Assembly: GCF_013340845.1 (NCBI RefSeq)
Contig: NZ_AP020335.1
Coordinates: 1,054,001 to 1,118,000, forward strand
DNA: 64,000 bases
Direction of reading: 5' to 3'
DNA from: Hydrogenovibrio marinus
Lineage (GTDB): Bacteria > Pseudomonadota > Gammaproteobacteria > Thiomicrospirales > Thiomicrospiraceae
Positions 52,246 to 61,953 of the stretch are shown here, one piece after another. The first letter of the stretch is position 1. Each line of letters opens with the position of its first letter. A program made the position numbers and the translations under genes. The notes beneath the pieces were generated by a model. The model was not told the origin of the DNA. It saw only the letters and a program-made list of their open reading frames with translations, and made no database searches.

Positions 52246-53385
52246 ATGAAGATTTTAATTGCGCCTGATTCATTCAAAGGCAGTTTGGAAGCGGTTACTT
52301 TTTGTGAAGTTGCCACGCAAGCCATCCAAAGTGTTTATCCTCAAGCCGACGTTATCAGCCAACCGATGGCAGATGGCGGTGAAGGTATGGTCGATACCCT
52401 ATCCAGTCTTGACGGTGCCGAGCGCATTTCTGCCATAGTGCAAGACCCGGTTGGCAAAGCCATTACCGCCAACTATGCCTATCTTCAAGAATCCCAAACT
52501 GCCATTATCGAGATGGCCGCCGCATCAGGCCTACCGCTATTGAAACCCAAACAACGTAAGGCGATGAAAACCTCAACCTATGGCACAGGCCAGCTTATAC
52601 AAGATGCGCTTTCCAGAGGTGCCAAGCATTTCATTCTAGGGTTGGGCGGCAGTGCCACTACCGATGCCGGTATTGGGTGTTTGTCGGCACTGGGCTTTCA
52701 ATTCCTCAACGCTAATAAAGAACATGTCTCTTTGGATGGCGAAGGTCTGTTGGCTCTGGAAAGCATTGTTCCACCGAGCAGCTTGGATTTAGACAGTATT
52801 AGCGTTCAGGTGGCTTGCGATATTTCCAATCCACTGTATGGCGAAACGGGCGCGGCCTATATGTTTGGTCCACAAAAAGGTGCAAGTTCGGAAGAAGTGG
52901 CATTATTGGATCAGGGATTGCGAAACTTTGCGCGCGTGGTCAAGAAGGACTTGCAGTTAGAGGTTGCGGAACTTGCCGGCGCGGGCGCAGCAGGTGGAAT
53001 GGGTGCGGGGCTAATGCTTATTGGCGGGAAGTTGAATTCTGGTTTTAAAATCGTTTCAGAACTGCTACAACTGGAACAACAGTTTCAAACACATCAGTTC
53101 GATTTGGTCATCACTGGAGAAGGTCAGTTCAACGAGCAAAGCCAATACGGCAAAGTGCCGGTTGAGGTTGCAAAGCTTGCCAAAAAATACAATGTATTCG
53201 TTGTCGGTATTGTCGGCGGCATTGATTTTCCGATTGCCGATATCCATAAACTCGGCATTGATGCTATCTTTAGTATTACCGACAGACCTTTGGCACTTGA
53301 AGATTGTTTCAAAGAAGCCAGACCATTACTTTTTAATCTTATTCAGAACATTGTCAGACTAACTTTTAGAAATATTCAGGAGTAA
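52246..53385 (+). CDS. glxK: Glycerate kinase
   Basis: A 379-residue enzyme of the GlxK/GarK family phosphorylating glycerate, in the glycolate/glyoxylate or glycerate pathway. Signatures: MKILIAPDSFKGSLEA, MADGGEGMVDTL, the GLGGSATTDAGIGCL loop and LVITGEGQFNEQSQYGKVP. ATG 52246 with AAGG nine bases upstream. In an autotroph it would recover glycerate made from photorespiratory-type glycolate. Confidence 0.93.
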   Translation: MKILIAPDSFKGSLEAVTFCEVATQAIQSVYPQADVISQPMADGGEGMVDTLSSLDGAERISAIVQDPVGKAITANYAYLQESQTAIIEMAAASGLPLLKPKQRKAMKTSTYGTGQLIQDALSRGAKHFILGLGGSATTDAGIGCLSALGFQFLNANKEHVSLDGEGLLALESIVPPSSLDLDSISVQVACDISNPLYGETGAAYMFGPQKGASSEEVALLDQGLRNFARVVKKDLQLEVAELAGAGAAGGMGAGLMLIGGKLNSGFKIVSELLQLEQQFQTHQFDLVITGEGQFNEQSQYGKVPVEVAKLAKKYNVFVVGIVGGIDFPIADIHKLGIDAIFSITDRPLALEDCFKEARPLLFNLIQNIVRLTFRNIQE

Positions 53386-53468
53386 AATATTAGAGGAGAA
53401 GTGTTTGAACGCTTTTTTGCTAGTGATTTATGACGATAGTCGATTAAAGCTCATTAAGGAGTCGTGTG

Positions 53469-53696
53469 ATGGGTGAAATGTATGATGAATATCAAAAGAT
53501 GCTGGATCAAGGTATCTACGATGACGAAGAAGACCTTATGAATCAAGAAGGTCTAAGTTATGACGATTTGTACAAAGACGATGATGAATATGACGAAGAA
53601 GATGACTTCGCTGAAGATTTTGATGATAATCTGGGAAATAGGTTAGAAGATGAATTGGATGATGATTTGAACGATGAGTTCAATAAAGACTACTAG
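53469..53696 (+). CDS. Very acidic small protein, unknown
   Basis: 75 residues, of which 34 are Asp or Glu and only four Lys/Arg; a few Tyr and Asn, no Cys, no membrane segment. AAGGAG seven bases before ATG 53469 decides the start over the GTG at 53466. The protein is probably disordered. It may bind cations or basic proteins (a nucleic-acid mimic is possible), but this is only inference. Downstream of glxK by about 80 bases. Confidence 0.6.
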   Translation: MGEMYDEYQKMLDQGIYDDEEDLMNQEGLSYDDLYKDDDEYDEEDDFAEDFDDNLGNRLEDELDDDLNDEFNKDY

Positions 53697-53716
53697 GATG
53701 GTGGCGTAATTTGATT

Positions 53717-53735
53717 GCCGTTAAAATTTAACGGC
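53717..53735. repeat. 19-bp palindrome
   Basis: GCCGTTAAA-A-TTTAACGGC, 20 bases after the acidic-protein gene, without a T-run. Could be a protein-binding site or a weak hairpin. Confidence 0.4.
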
Positions 53736-53820
53736 GCGCATATTCTTGAACATAGGTAGCAACCACTATTCGTCCTAGGGTTTGCTACGCACTTCTAAAC
53801 GCAAAGAAGTTTTTACATCG

Positions 53821-53838
53821 AAAATCTACCAGGTTGGG
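53821..53838 (+). repeat. 18-bp dispersed repeat, copy 14
   Basis: Exact AAAATCTACCAGGTTGGG, ending 19 bases from the beta-lactamase stop codon. Confidence 0.85.
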
Positions 53839-53857
53839 GTCTTTCTCGTTGGAATAG

Positions 53858-54769
53858 TTAGTGCGGCGAAAACTGTTGGCTGATAATTCTGCCCACCTGT
53901 TCAAGCACATGATTTTTGGTTTCAAAAGGTTCTTTGCTGCCAGTGTAATAAACCGCCACCAAAATCGGGTCATCGGCATCCGGCCACATGATGGCGATGT
54001 CGTTCATGGCACCATTATTCCCAGAACCGGTTTTATCGCCAACAGGCCAGTAGGTTGGAATACCGGCACGAAGCTTATTGGCACCGGTGGTGTTATTCAA
54101 CATCCATTGTGTCAGTTGATTTTTTGAAGCTTCTGACAACACATGTCCCAGAAGGATTTTTTTCATGCTTTTCAACATGGCGTTGGGCGTTGTGGTGTCG
54201 CGTTCATCACCAGGTATATTGGTGTTGAGGTGGGGTTCAATGCGATCAACACGGGTTTCCTTATCACCAAAACTACGCATAAAGGTCGTTAGCCCTTGAG
54301 GGCCTCGAACAGGTTCAAACAGCAAGTTAGCGGCAGTGTTATCGCTGTATTGAAGTGCGGCTGCCAGTAATTGTGATATGGTCATTTCGCCTTCGCCATT
54401 GCGAAGGTTTTTTCGAGTGATGGGGGCATAATCCAGCAGGTCTGAAGTGGAGTAGGTGACAACCCGATTTAGGGATTCTTCTTTAGCATCTACTTTGGCA
54501 AGAACGGAAGCGGCTAACAGGAACTTGAAGGTACTGCACATGGCAAAACGTTCATTGCCTCGGTATTGTAGTTGAAATCCGCTGCTTGCATCCCAAACTG
54601 CGACACCTAGTCTGCCACCGAAGGTGGATTCTAATTCAGAGATTTGCTGCTTGAAGTTTACTTGAGCACTTTTCAAGCTATCGGCATGAGCCGTCGTGAT
54701 AAATAGCCATAATGATAGGGTGAAGAAAGAAGACGCTATCGTTCCTTTGACAGTCTTTAATGCTTTCAT
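53858..54769 (-). CDS. bla: Class A beta-lactamase
   Basis: A 303-residue serine beta-lactamase with signal peptide (FFTLSLWLFITTAHA). Catalytic motifs are complete: S79-T-F-K82 (Ambler 70-73), S142-D-N (130-132), E178 in EPHLN (166) and K246-T-G-S-G (234-238). The residue before the catalytic Ser is Cys, and Ser follows KTG, as in CTX-M types; carbapenemase Cys238 is absent. GAGGAA five bases before ATG 54769. Monocistronic, with no mobile elements around, so it looks chromosomal and native. Substrate range cannot be read from the sequence. Confidence 0.92.
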   Translation of the reverse strand: MKALKTVKGTIASSFFTLSLWLFITTAHADSLKSAQVNFKQQISELESTFGGRLGVAVWDASSGFQLQYRGNERFAMCSTFKFLLAASVLAKVDAKEESLNRVVTYSTSDLLDYAPITRKNLRNGEGEMTISQLLAAALQYSDNTAANLLFEPVRGPQGLTTFMRSFGDKETRVDRIEPHLNTNIPGDERDTTTPNAMLKSMKKILLGHVLSEASKNQLTQWMLNNTTGANKLRAGIPTYWPVGDKTGSGNNGAMNDIAIMWPDADDPILVAVYYTGSKEPFETKNHVLEQVGRIISQQFSPH

Positions 54770-54839
54770 AAAGTTTCCTCTTGCAAGGTTAAGCACATGG
54801 TGTCGTTATTTAGGCGCCATGTGGACAAAGAGATGCAAC

Positions 54840-55430
54840 TTATCGTTTGGCAATCAGTTGGACGACAGCGCCCAATCCGGTGTGAAAAATACCTTCGGTA
54901 ACATCTCTTTCAGTTTCGTGCATCATTAAGCAATCCAAACCTTGGATTTCGTTTTCTAAATTCTTTAGGCTGACGGTCATCTCGACGACTTGTGGTCCGC
55001 CGGTTTTGTATTCTAGTTGTTTCGGACAATAGGCTTCCAATAAAAAGACGCCGTTGGGTTTCAGTGCATTTGGGATCTGTGCATGAACACCTTGTCGCAT
55101 GGCGGGTGGCAAATGGCAGAAAATGGACACGATGCTATCCCATTTGGATTCACCTAGGTCAAAATTACCAAGGTCGGCAACGATGGTTTCGATTTCTACG
55201 CCACGTTGTTGGGCAAGTTTTTGTGCTTTTTCCAGCCCGATTGCAGAGTTGTCTACCGCTGTGACGTCATAGCCTTGTTCAGCAAGAAAAACGGCATTGC
55301 GACCTTCTCCTTCAGCCAAACAGAGTACTTTGCCTTTTGGTAATTGCTGGAAATGTTCGGCAAGAAAGGTGTTGGGTGCAGTGCCATAAACATACTCTTC
55401 AACAGCGTAACGATCATCCCACATGGTCAT
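54840..55430 (-). CDS. SAM-dependent methyltransferase (TehB-like class)
   Basis: A 196-residue class I methyltransferase. SAM loop VLCLAEGEGRNAVFLAEQGYDVTAVDNS (residues about 35-62), then ADLGNFDLGE and the LKPNGVFLLEAYCPKQL segment. Resembles TehB/thiopurine-type enzymes acting on small molecules or metalloids. Ten bases after nth on the same strand, so possibly co-transcribed with the rnf operon. Confidence 0.78.
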   Translation of the reverse strand: MTMWDDRYAVEEYVYGTAPNTFLAEHFQQLPKGKVLCLAEGEGRNAVFLAEQGYDVTAVDNSAIGLEKAQKLAQQRGVEIETIVADLGNFDLGESKWDSIVSIFCHLPPAMRQGVHAQIPNALKPNGVFLLEAYCPKQLEYKTGGPQVVEMTVSLKNLENEIQGLDCLMMHETERDVTEGIFHTGLGAVVQLIAKR

Positions 55431-55439
55431 GTTCCTTTG

Positions 55440-56072
55440 TTATTCGGTTTTGTCTTTGTATTCGCACAGGTCATAAATGCAGCAAGCACCACATCTTGGT
55501 TTGCGCGCAGTGCAAGTATAGCGCCCATGCAAAATCAGAAGGTGGTGTGCGGGAATCAAGTATTCCTTCGGTACGAACTTCAACAGGTTCTTTTCGACCT
55601 CCAGCACATTTTTCCCCGGTGCAATCTTTGTGCGGTTTGAGACTCGGAAAATATGGGTATCCACTGCCATAGTGGGGTGTCCGAAAGCTGTGTTCAAGAC
55701 TACATTGGCAGTTTTTCTGCCGACGCCAGGTAGTGCTTCAAGCGCCTCTCGCGTCTGTGGAATTTCGGAGTCGTGAAGGTCTATTAGCATTTTGCAGGTT
55801 TTGATGATATTTGCTGCCTTGCTGTTAAACAAGCCAATGGTCTTGATGTATTCTTTCAAACCTTCTTCACCAAGTGCATAGATCGCTTCTGGCGTATTGG
55901 CGACAGGGAAGAGTTTGGCAGTGGCGATATTGACGCCTTTGTCGGTCGCTTGCGCCGACAAAATAACGGCAATCAATAACTCGAAAGGGTTAGAGTAGTT
56001 CAGCTCGGTTTCCGGGTTTGGAATGGCTTCAGCGAGACGTTGAAAAATCTCTAGGCGTTTTTGTTTATTCAT
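55440..56072 (-). CDS. nth: Endonuclease III
   Basis: A 210-residue DNA glycosylase/AP lyase removing oxidised pyrimidines. Helix-hairpin-helix with catalytic Lys in LPGVGRKTANVVL and Asp in VDTHIFRVSNR; 4Fe-4S cluster Cys ligands in CTARKPRCGACCIYDLC. It ends the rnf operon, as in E. coli (rsx-nth), three bases after rnfE. Confidence 0.95.
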   Translation of the reverse strand: MNKQKRLEIFQRLAEAIPNPETELNYSNPFELLIAVILSAQATDKGVNIATAKLFPVANTPEAIYALGEEGLKEYIKTIGLFNSKAANIIKTCKMLIDLHDSEIPQTREALEALPGVGRKTANVVLNTAFGHPTMAVDTHIFRVSNRTKIAPGKNVLEVEKNLLKFVPKEYLIPAHHLLILHGRYTCTARKPRCGACCIYDLCEYKDKTE

Positions 56073-56075
56073 AGA

Positions 56076-56786
56076 TTAGGATTGGTTGATTGCAACTTGT
56101 ATACCTAGTGCATTGGTTTTCTTTGCAAGACGTCTTTGCTCGATGGCATTTTTCAGCGCCACCAACAGACCCAAGCCGATGAATGCACCCGGGGGCAAAA
56201 TTGCCAACAGCATCGGGTGAAAGTCAGATGGCATATAAAGGGTTAGACCTTTAGCGGCGTCACCGAACATCAGGTTCATTTGATCGAAAAGAGTACCATT
56301 ACCGATAATCTCACGCATCGCGCCCAGTACGACTAAAACGGCAGTGAAACCAAGCCCCATGAAAAGTCCATCGATAAAAGATTTATCAACTGGGTTTTTG
56401 GAAGCATAGGCTTCAGCACGCCCGAGAATGGTACAGTTGGTAACAATTAAGGGAATGAAAATGCCCAGAATGCCGTGTAGTGTGTGAAGGTAAGCATTCA
56501 TCATCATGTCGATAATTGTCACTGCCGAAGCGATGATGGCAATGAAAATAGGAATGCGGATTTCCGGCGAAACGTGGTTTCTAATCAGTGATACCAAAAC
56601 ATTTGAAATCACCATAACAACCATGGTGGCAAGTCCAAGTCCAAGCCCATTGACGGTGTTGTTGGTGACGGCAAGCAAAGGGCAAAGCCCCAACATGGCA
56701 ACTAGTGCCTGGTTGTTGTCCCAAAGGCCGTTGCGGGCGATTTTGGAGTAATCACTCCAAGAAGTTTTCTGCGTAGTGTCAGTCAT
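56076..56786 (-). CDS. rnfE: Rnf complex subunit E
   Basis: A 236-residue membrane subunit with six helices, paralogous to Rnf[26 protein letters not shown] and [18 protein letters not shown] (a Cys pair facing the membrane centre) are family signatures. Overlaps rnfG by eight bases. Confidence 0.95.
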   Translation of the reverse strand: MTDTTQKTSWSDYSKIARNGLWDNNQALVAMLGLCPLLAVTNNTVNGLGLGLATMVVMVISNVLVSLIRNHVSPEIRIPIFIAIIASAVTIIDMMMNAYLHTLHGILGIFIPLIVTNCTILGRAEAYASKNPVDKSFIDGLFMGLGFTAVLVVLGAMREIIGNGTLFDQMNLMFGDAAKGLTLYMPSDFHPMLLAILPPGAFIGLGLLVALKNAIEQRRLAKKTNALGIQVAINQS

Positions 56787-57432
56787 AGAGTTTTGCTCCT
56801 TGCTGATTGACGAATGTCAGTGCTTTTCTCACTGCTTTGACGACTGCTCTTGGCGTAATCGTCGCACCGGTAAACTGGTCAAAGATACCACCGTCTTTTT
56901 TCACGCGCCACTTGGCAGCGTTGTCATCACGAAGGTTCATGTCATTGAAAGAAAGTATCCAGTTGGATTTTCTGAGTTCTATTTTATCGCCTAAACCTGG
57001 GGTTTCTTTGTGCTTTAAAACACGCACTCCAGAAATGCGACCATCAGGATACACACCTATCAAGACTGTGATTTTACCGCTATAACCGTCAGGTGCAACC
57101 GCTTCGAAGATGACGCCGGCAGGTTTGCCGTCTTTTCGAGCACGATAGAAGGTGACAGGGGTTTCTGAACCCAACAAGGCTTCATTGGTGAGGTTCTTGG
57201 TGTCTTTGAGAGGATCATTGTCGTAGCTGGATGCGGGTAGCACTTCGTTAAAAGCCGCCTGTTTGTTTTCTTTTTCCGCGTTGTCGATCAACTCTTGAGT
57301 GACAAATTTAACCGCCAACAATAAACCAACACCGAGCAGCACATAGAGGCTCAATACTCTTGCAGACTTAAACATCTGCTGGAAGATAGAAGCTTTTTGA
57401 GTGTTTTTGGGTGTTTCCGTTGTCTCTGTCAT
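56779..57432 (-). CDS. rnfG: Rnf complex subunit G
   Basis: A 217-residue subunit: one N-terminal membrane helix ([19 protein letters not shown]) and a periplasmic FMN domain with covalent-flavin site [11 protein letters not shown] (Thr). ATG 57432 starts just after the rnfD stop; the frame remains open to 57486 but overlaps rnfD. Confidence 0.93.
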   Translation of the reverse strand: MTETTETPKNTQKASIFQQMFKSARVLSLYVLLGVGLLLAVKFVTQELIDNAEKENKQAAFNEVLPASSYDNDPLKDTKNLTNEALLGSETPVTFYRARKDGKPAGVIFEAVAPDGYSGKITVLIGVYPDGRISGVRVLKHKETPGLGDKIELRKSNWILSFNDMNLRDDNAAKWRVKKDGGIFDQFTGATITPRAVVKAVRKALTFVNQQGAKLYD

Positions 57433-57442
57433 AGTGAAAGCT

Positions 57443-58483
57443 CTATTTTTTGTGTCCAAATACGCGCGGTGTTGTGTATTGGTCAATCAAAGGAACGAAC
57501 ATGTTCAAGATCAATACGGCAAAAGCGATGCCATCTGGGAAAGCTCCCCAGTTACGAATGATATACACCATAATACCGATGCCAATCGCATAGACCAATC
57601 TCCCTCTTGGAGTGGTGCTTGAAGTGACCGGGTCGGTAATGATAAAGAAAGCCGCCAACATTACGCCACCAGAGAGCAAGTGGTAGCTTACTGGCGCATA
57701 GGTACTTGGGTCGATTTGGTGGAATATAAACGCCATGGTTGCCAATGCACCAAGAAAGCCAACTGGATACTGCCAACGGATAGTACGTTTATACAGCAAC
57801 CACAAACCGCCCAATAAGAAAGCCAAGTTGACTTCTCCCCAACCAATTGGGAAAGCGTCTTTTCCGAAAGTGGCACTGTTCAGTGTTGCTCCGACGGGTA
57901 TACCTGTAGAAAGCGCTGTTTTCACTTCTCCCAATGGGGTTGCGCCAGTGATTTGGTCGATAGCAATATCCGCGTGACCGAAGAAAATCACCGATGCGGA
58001 TTCCATGAAGCTGAGGTGATGCCCTGATACTTCAGCAGGCAGTGTCCATTGGGTGACTTGCGCTGGAAATGAAATCAATAGGAAGGCATAGCCGAGCATA
58101 GCCGGGTTGAAGGGATTGTAGCCCAATCCGCCATAGAGATGCTTACCGAAAATCAGCGCAAAGGTTACGCCCGACACAATGATCCACCAAGGGGCTTCTG
58201 GCGGAATACAAAATACGATACCGGTGATGGTAATCAAGCCGCTCAGATCGGCTAGATAAGGAATCACTGGGCGACCACGAAGCTTAAGCATTGCCGTTTC
58301 AACAACCAAAAGCGTTAAAACAGCCAGCGCCCATTGGATGATGATACCAAAACCAAAGAAGTAAATATGCGCCATTAATGCTGGGAAGGCGGCATATTGC
58401 ACCTGAATCATGGTTTTGCGCACAGAAACGACATCATGCGTAAAAGGAGAGGTTGCGGTATTAAATAATGAGTTATCGCTCAT
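57443..58483 (-). CDS. rnfD: Rnf complex subunit D
   Basis: A 346-residue polytopic subunit related to NqrB. Covalent-FMN motif ITGATPLGEVKT, and GKHLYGGLGYNPFNPAMLGYAFLLISFP. The start overlaps the rnfC stop in ATGA. Confidence 0.95.
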   Translation of the reverse strand: MSDNSLFNTATSPFTHDVVSVRKTMIQVQYAAFPALMAHIYFFGFGIIIQWALAVLTLLVVETAMLKLRGRPVIPYLADLSGLITITGIVFCIPPEAPWWIIVSGVTFALIFGKHLYGGLGYNPFNPAMLGYAFLLISFPAQVTQWTLPAEVSGHHLSFMESASVIFFGHADIAIDQITGATPLGEVKTALSTGIPVGATLNSATFGKDAFPIGWGEVNLAFLLGGLWLLYKRTIRWQYPVGFLGALATMAFIFHQIDPSTYAPVSYHLLSGGVMLAAFFIITDPVTSSTTPRGRLVYAIGIGIMVYIIRNWGAFPDGIAFAVLILNMFVPLIDQYTTPRVFGHKK

Positions 58484-60633
58484 GAATCACTTCCTGATGT
58501 TTCAGTATTGTCAGGCTGGGGTTTCTTACGTGCGGCGGCACGTTTTTTCGCAGCTTCCATTGCTGCTTTACGCTTGTCGACCACTGGCTTTTCTTCCACC
58601 TCCGCAGTGTTTTCTTGCTGTGTAGGTATTTCCGTTTGGTCTGTGTGTGCTTGATGTTTTGCAGCCATTTCCTGAGCACGCTTCTGTGCCGCTAAACGTG
58701 CTCGGGTCTTTGCATCCAACTTTGGCTCATTCTCATCAGAAGTATCTGGTGTGGCATCTTTTATGGTTTCGGATTGTGAAACCATGCTTTCCGACTTTTT
58801 AGCTGCCTGTGCACGTTTTTTGGCGGCAGCCATCGCTTTTTCGCGTGCGGACATAGCAGGCGAAGCGGATTTATCGGAGCTAGAGGAATTTTGTGTCAAC
58901 TCAGATTTATCTGTAGCGGCTTGCGCGCGTTTCTTGGCTGCGGCAATTGCTTTTTCCCTTGCAGATAGCGGTGCATCAGACTGTTTTTCGCTCGCAGAAA
59001 CTTTCATTTCTTCAGTGGCTGTGACATCATTTGATTGTGCAGCTTTTTTACGAGCGGCCGCCGCTCTAGCGGCTACCACAGCAGCAGGTGCTTTTTTCTC
59101 GGGCGTTTGAGTAGCAGTTTCTTGCCCGGCTTCACTTGCCGCTTTGCGCTTAACGGCTTCTTTTTTGGCTTTCAGTTTCGCTTCACGCTCTTGTTTGATG
59201 CGTTCTTCACGTGCCAATTTTGCCTCATGACGTTCTTTCGCACGTTGGGTCGACAAAGTTTCTTGCTTGTTCTTTTTCACTTCACCTTTGGCAAAGCGGT
59301 AGTATTGTACGAGTGGGATATGGCTTGGGCACACAAAACTACAGCATCCGCATTCGATGCAGTCGAATAGATTGAGTTTTTCTGCCTTGTCGAACTCATG
59401 ACTGCGAGCATGCCAGTACAGTTGTTGAGGCAATAGATTGACCGGGCAAGCATCCATGCATTCTCCACAGCGAATACAAGGCATCACCATTTCGGCGGGC
59501 TTCGGTGGATTCGCCAGGATACAGTTAGTGGTTTTAATGACCGGTACATGATTGTTTGGCATTTCAAAGCCCATCATCGGGCCACCCTGTACAAGGGGAT
59601 AATTGAGTTTGGTTTTTGGTTCTGCAAGCTCAACTAAATCCTCAAAGGACGTTCCTATCAATGCTTCGATATTGAATGGGCGGTTCAGCCCCAAACCGGA
59701 AACCGTCACATAACGTGATGTCAAAGGCTTGCCGTGACGTACGGCATGAAAAATAGCAGCAAAGGTGGCGACGTTCATCATCAATAGACCGATGTCGACC
59801 GCATGTGCATGTGCAGGTACTTCAATACCCGTCAGTTGCTGTGTCAGCTGTTTTTGTCCGCCCATCGGGTAAACCGTTGGAACAGGTTGAATTTCTACCA
59901 GGTTGGGGGGGGCGAGTTCTGCCACGGCTGCCTGCATGCACTCAATGGCTTCAGGTTTATTGTCTTCGATGCCGCAGATAATGCGCTCGCAACCTAAAGC
60001 CTCGGCGACAATCATCGCGCCACGAATAATGTCCTTAGGATGCGTCTGCATCAAAATATCATCACAGGTGATAAAGGGTTCACACTCAGCACCGTTGACC
60101 AGTAGGGTGTGGATTTTGCCTTTTTCATCCGGTATTTTGGCAAAAGTAGGGAAGCCGGCTCCGCCCATGCCCACGATACCTGCTCGGTAAACCAGTTCTT
60201 TTAATGCTTTAGGATCCGATGGTGTTTTGCCATCGGTTTTCAAAATGTTATCAATGGTCTCATCTTTGAAATCCGGTTTCAGCACGATGCAAAGCCCGGT
60301 CAATCCGGATGGATGAGGAAGGGTACGATTCTCAATGGCGATGATTTCACCGGATGTCGGTGCATGCACTGGGGCGCTTAGACCTTTTTTGCTTTCAGCA
60401 AGACATTGGTTTTTGAGAACTTTGTCACCCACCTGAACTTTTGGTTCAGTCTCGACACCGACGTGTTGGTGAAGAGGCAGAATCAACTCGTCCGGGATAA
60501 AGCTCTTATGAATAGGGTGCTGTTTCGACAAGCTTTTGTTGTAGCGAGGAAAAACGCCACCACTGAAACGATAAAGTCGACGCTTCGCCATAGGATAGAT
60601 TTTGGCAAGAAATTTAAAGAAACTGACTTTCAT
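58480..60633 (-). CDS. rnfC: Rnf complex subunit C with Ala/Lys-rich tail
   Basis: A 717-residue peripheral subunit oxidising NADH or receiving electrons at the cytoplasmic face. Nucleotide/FMN-binding region [13 protein letters not shown]; two ferredoxin clusters [12 protein letters not shown] and [12 protein letters not shown] (residues about 385-435). A C-terminal extension of about 250 residues carries repeated KKRAQAA-type units, as in enterobacterial RsxC. Contains one 18-bp repeat copy (PNLVEI). Confidence 0.95.
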   Translation of the reverse strand: MKVSFFKFLAKIYPMAKRRLYRFSGGVFPRYNKSLSKQHPIHKSFIPDELILPLHQHVGVETEPKVQVGDKVLKNQCLAESKKGLSAPVHAPTSGEIIAIENRTLPHPSGLTGLCIVLKPDFKDETIDNILKTDGKTPSDPKALKELVYRAGIVGMGGAGFPTFAKIPDEKGKIHTLLVNGAECEPFITCDDILMQTHPKDIIRGAMIVAEALGCERIICGIEDNKPEAIECMQAAVAELAPPNLVEIQPVPTVYPMGGQKQLTQQLTGIEVPAHAHAVDIGLLMMNVATFAAIFHAVRHGKPLTSRYVTVSGLGLNRPFNIEALIGTSFEDLVELAEPKTKLNYPLVQGGPMMGFEMPNNHVPVIKTTNCILANPPKPAEMVMPCIRCGECMDACPVNLLPQQLYWHARSHEFDKAEKLNLFDCIECGCCSFVCPSHIPLVQYYRFAKGEVKKNKQETLSTQRAKERHEAKLAREERIKQEREAKLKAKKEAVKRKAASEAGQETATQTPEKKAPAAVVAARAAAARKKAAQSNDVTATEEMKVSASEKQSDAPLSAREKAIAAAKKRAQAATDKSELTQNSSSSDKSASPAMSAREKAMAAAKKRAQAAKKSESMVSQSETIKDATPDTSDENEPKLDAKTRARLAAQKRAQEMAAKHQAHTDQTEIPTQQENTAEVEEKPVVDKRKAAMEAAKKRAAARKKPQPDNTETSGSDS
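59890..59907 (+). repeat. 18-bp dispersed repeat, copy 15 (two mismatches)
   Basis: AATTTCTACCAGGTTGGG inside rnfC, encoding PNLVEI on the sense strand. Confidence 0.6.
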
Positions 60634-61199
60634 GAAAACTTCTCAATTAACGGGCGAGTACTTGCCGTTGGGTCAGGTTCTGCCCAGCTCCAGTTTTGCA
60701 ATGTAGGCTCTATCGGAATCATGGTGATACAGTCTACAGGACAAACGGGTACACATTTTTCGCAACCGGTACACTCGGATTCGATAACGGTATGCATGAG
60801 TTTTGTTGCGCCGACAATTGCATCCACAGGGCATGCCTTGATGCAGTGGACGCAGCCAATACAGGTGTCTTCGTCAATAATGGCGACAATTTTGCCCTCT
60901 GCAGCTTCCGGAACTTCTTCCATTTCTTTGGGTTCACGGTTGGTGATTTCCGAGATATGAATCATGACTTCATGTCCACCCGGAACACACAGATTCACTT
61001 CGGAGTCTCCATTTGCCAACGCTTCCGCATAAGGGCGACAGCCTGGAAAACCGCATTGTCCGCATTGCGTTTGCGGCAGGATGTTGTCGATTTGATCCGC
61101 CATTGGATTGCCTTCAACTTTGAAGCGGACAGCGGCAAATCCCAGCAATAAGCCGAAAACCAATGCAAGCCCTAAGAAAATCAGTATGGCGGAAATCAT
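60630..61199 (-). CDS. rnfB: Rnf complex subunit B
   Basis: A 189-residue iron-sulfur subunit: N-terminal membrane helix ([20 protein letters not shown]), a 4Fe-4S region [16 protein letters not shown], then two ferredoxin clusters [12 protein letters not shown] and [12 protein letters not shown]. It passes electrons between RnfC and the membrane. Stop overlaps the rnfC start (ATGA). Confidence 0.95.
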   Translation of the reverse strand: MISAILIFLGLALVFGLLLGFAAVRFKVEGNPMADQIDNILPQTQCGQCGFPGCRPYAEALANGDSEVNLCVPGGHEVMIHISEITNREPKEMEEVPEAAEGKIVAIIDEDTCIGCVHCIKACPVDAIVGATKLMHTVIESECTGCEKCVPVCPVDCITMIPIEPTLQNWSWAEPDPTASTRPLIEKFS

Positions 61200-61214
61200 T
61201 TGATGTGTTTTTCC

Positions 61215-61793
61215 TTACTTGACGAGACCGCCAAAGCCCATAAAGGCAATGGACATGAGTCCAGCGGTTATCAAAGCAATTGGAACGCCTTGAAAAGGCT
61301 TAGGAACATCTGCATACTCAACGCGTTCGCGAATGGATGCGAATAGCACCATGACCAAAGAGAAACCAACTGCCGCGCCAAAACCATAGAGTGCAGATTC
61401 CAAGAAGTTGTGACGTTCGCCCACATTCAACAGGGCAACCCCTAGTACAGCACAGTTAGTGGTAATCAGCGGGATGTAGATGCCTAATACTTGATATAAA
61501 ACTGGACTGGTTTTATGGATAGCCATTTCAGTAAAACCAACCACGGCGGCAATCGCCAAGATAAAACCGATGGTCTGCAAAAATTCCAGGTGGAAGGGAA
61601 CCAGTAAATAGGTATTGATTAGGTAGCTTAAAACGGAAGACAGCGTCATAACAAAGGTAGTTGCCAAGCCCATGCCGACCGCGGCATCGGTCTTCTTGGA
61701 AACACCCATGAACGGGCAAAGCCCTAGGAATTTAACCAGCACGAAGTTGTTTACCAAAATGGTACTGATTAGGATTACAAAATACTCTGTCAT
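61215..61793 (-). CDS. rnfA: Rnf complex subunit A
   Basis: A 192-residue membrane subunit with six helices: [20 protein letters not shown] and [15 protein letters not shown] are diagnostic, with Cys residues for a membrane cluster. First gene of rnfABCDGE-nth. In this family of complexes it is coupled to Na+ or H+ transport and may serve ferredoxin reduction or SoxR reset. Confidence 0.95.
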   Translation of the reverse strand: MTEYFVILISTILVNNFVLVKFLGLCPFMGVSKKTDAAVGMGLATTFVMTLSSVLSYLINTYLLVPFHLEFLQTIGFILAIAAVVGFTEMAIHKTSPVLYQVLGIYIPLITTNCAVLGVALLNVGERHNFLESALYGFGAAVGFSLVMVLFASIRERVEYADVPKPFQGVPIALITAGLMSIAFMGFGGLVK

Positions 61794-61953
61794 ATTATTC
61801 CGTCGTTATTTGCTTTAAGTTCGTTAAAGCCTTATCGAAGCAAGCTTAAACAACACAGTATAGTCAAAAAAATTGCACAGAAACAGCTGAGATTTTAAAG
61901 ACCAACGCATAAGTAAAGATTATTGGCGAGCTTAAGTGAAAGCCCGCAATAGC

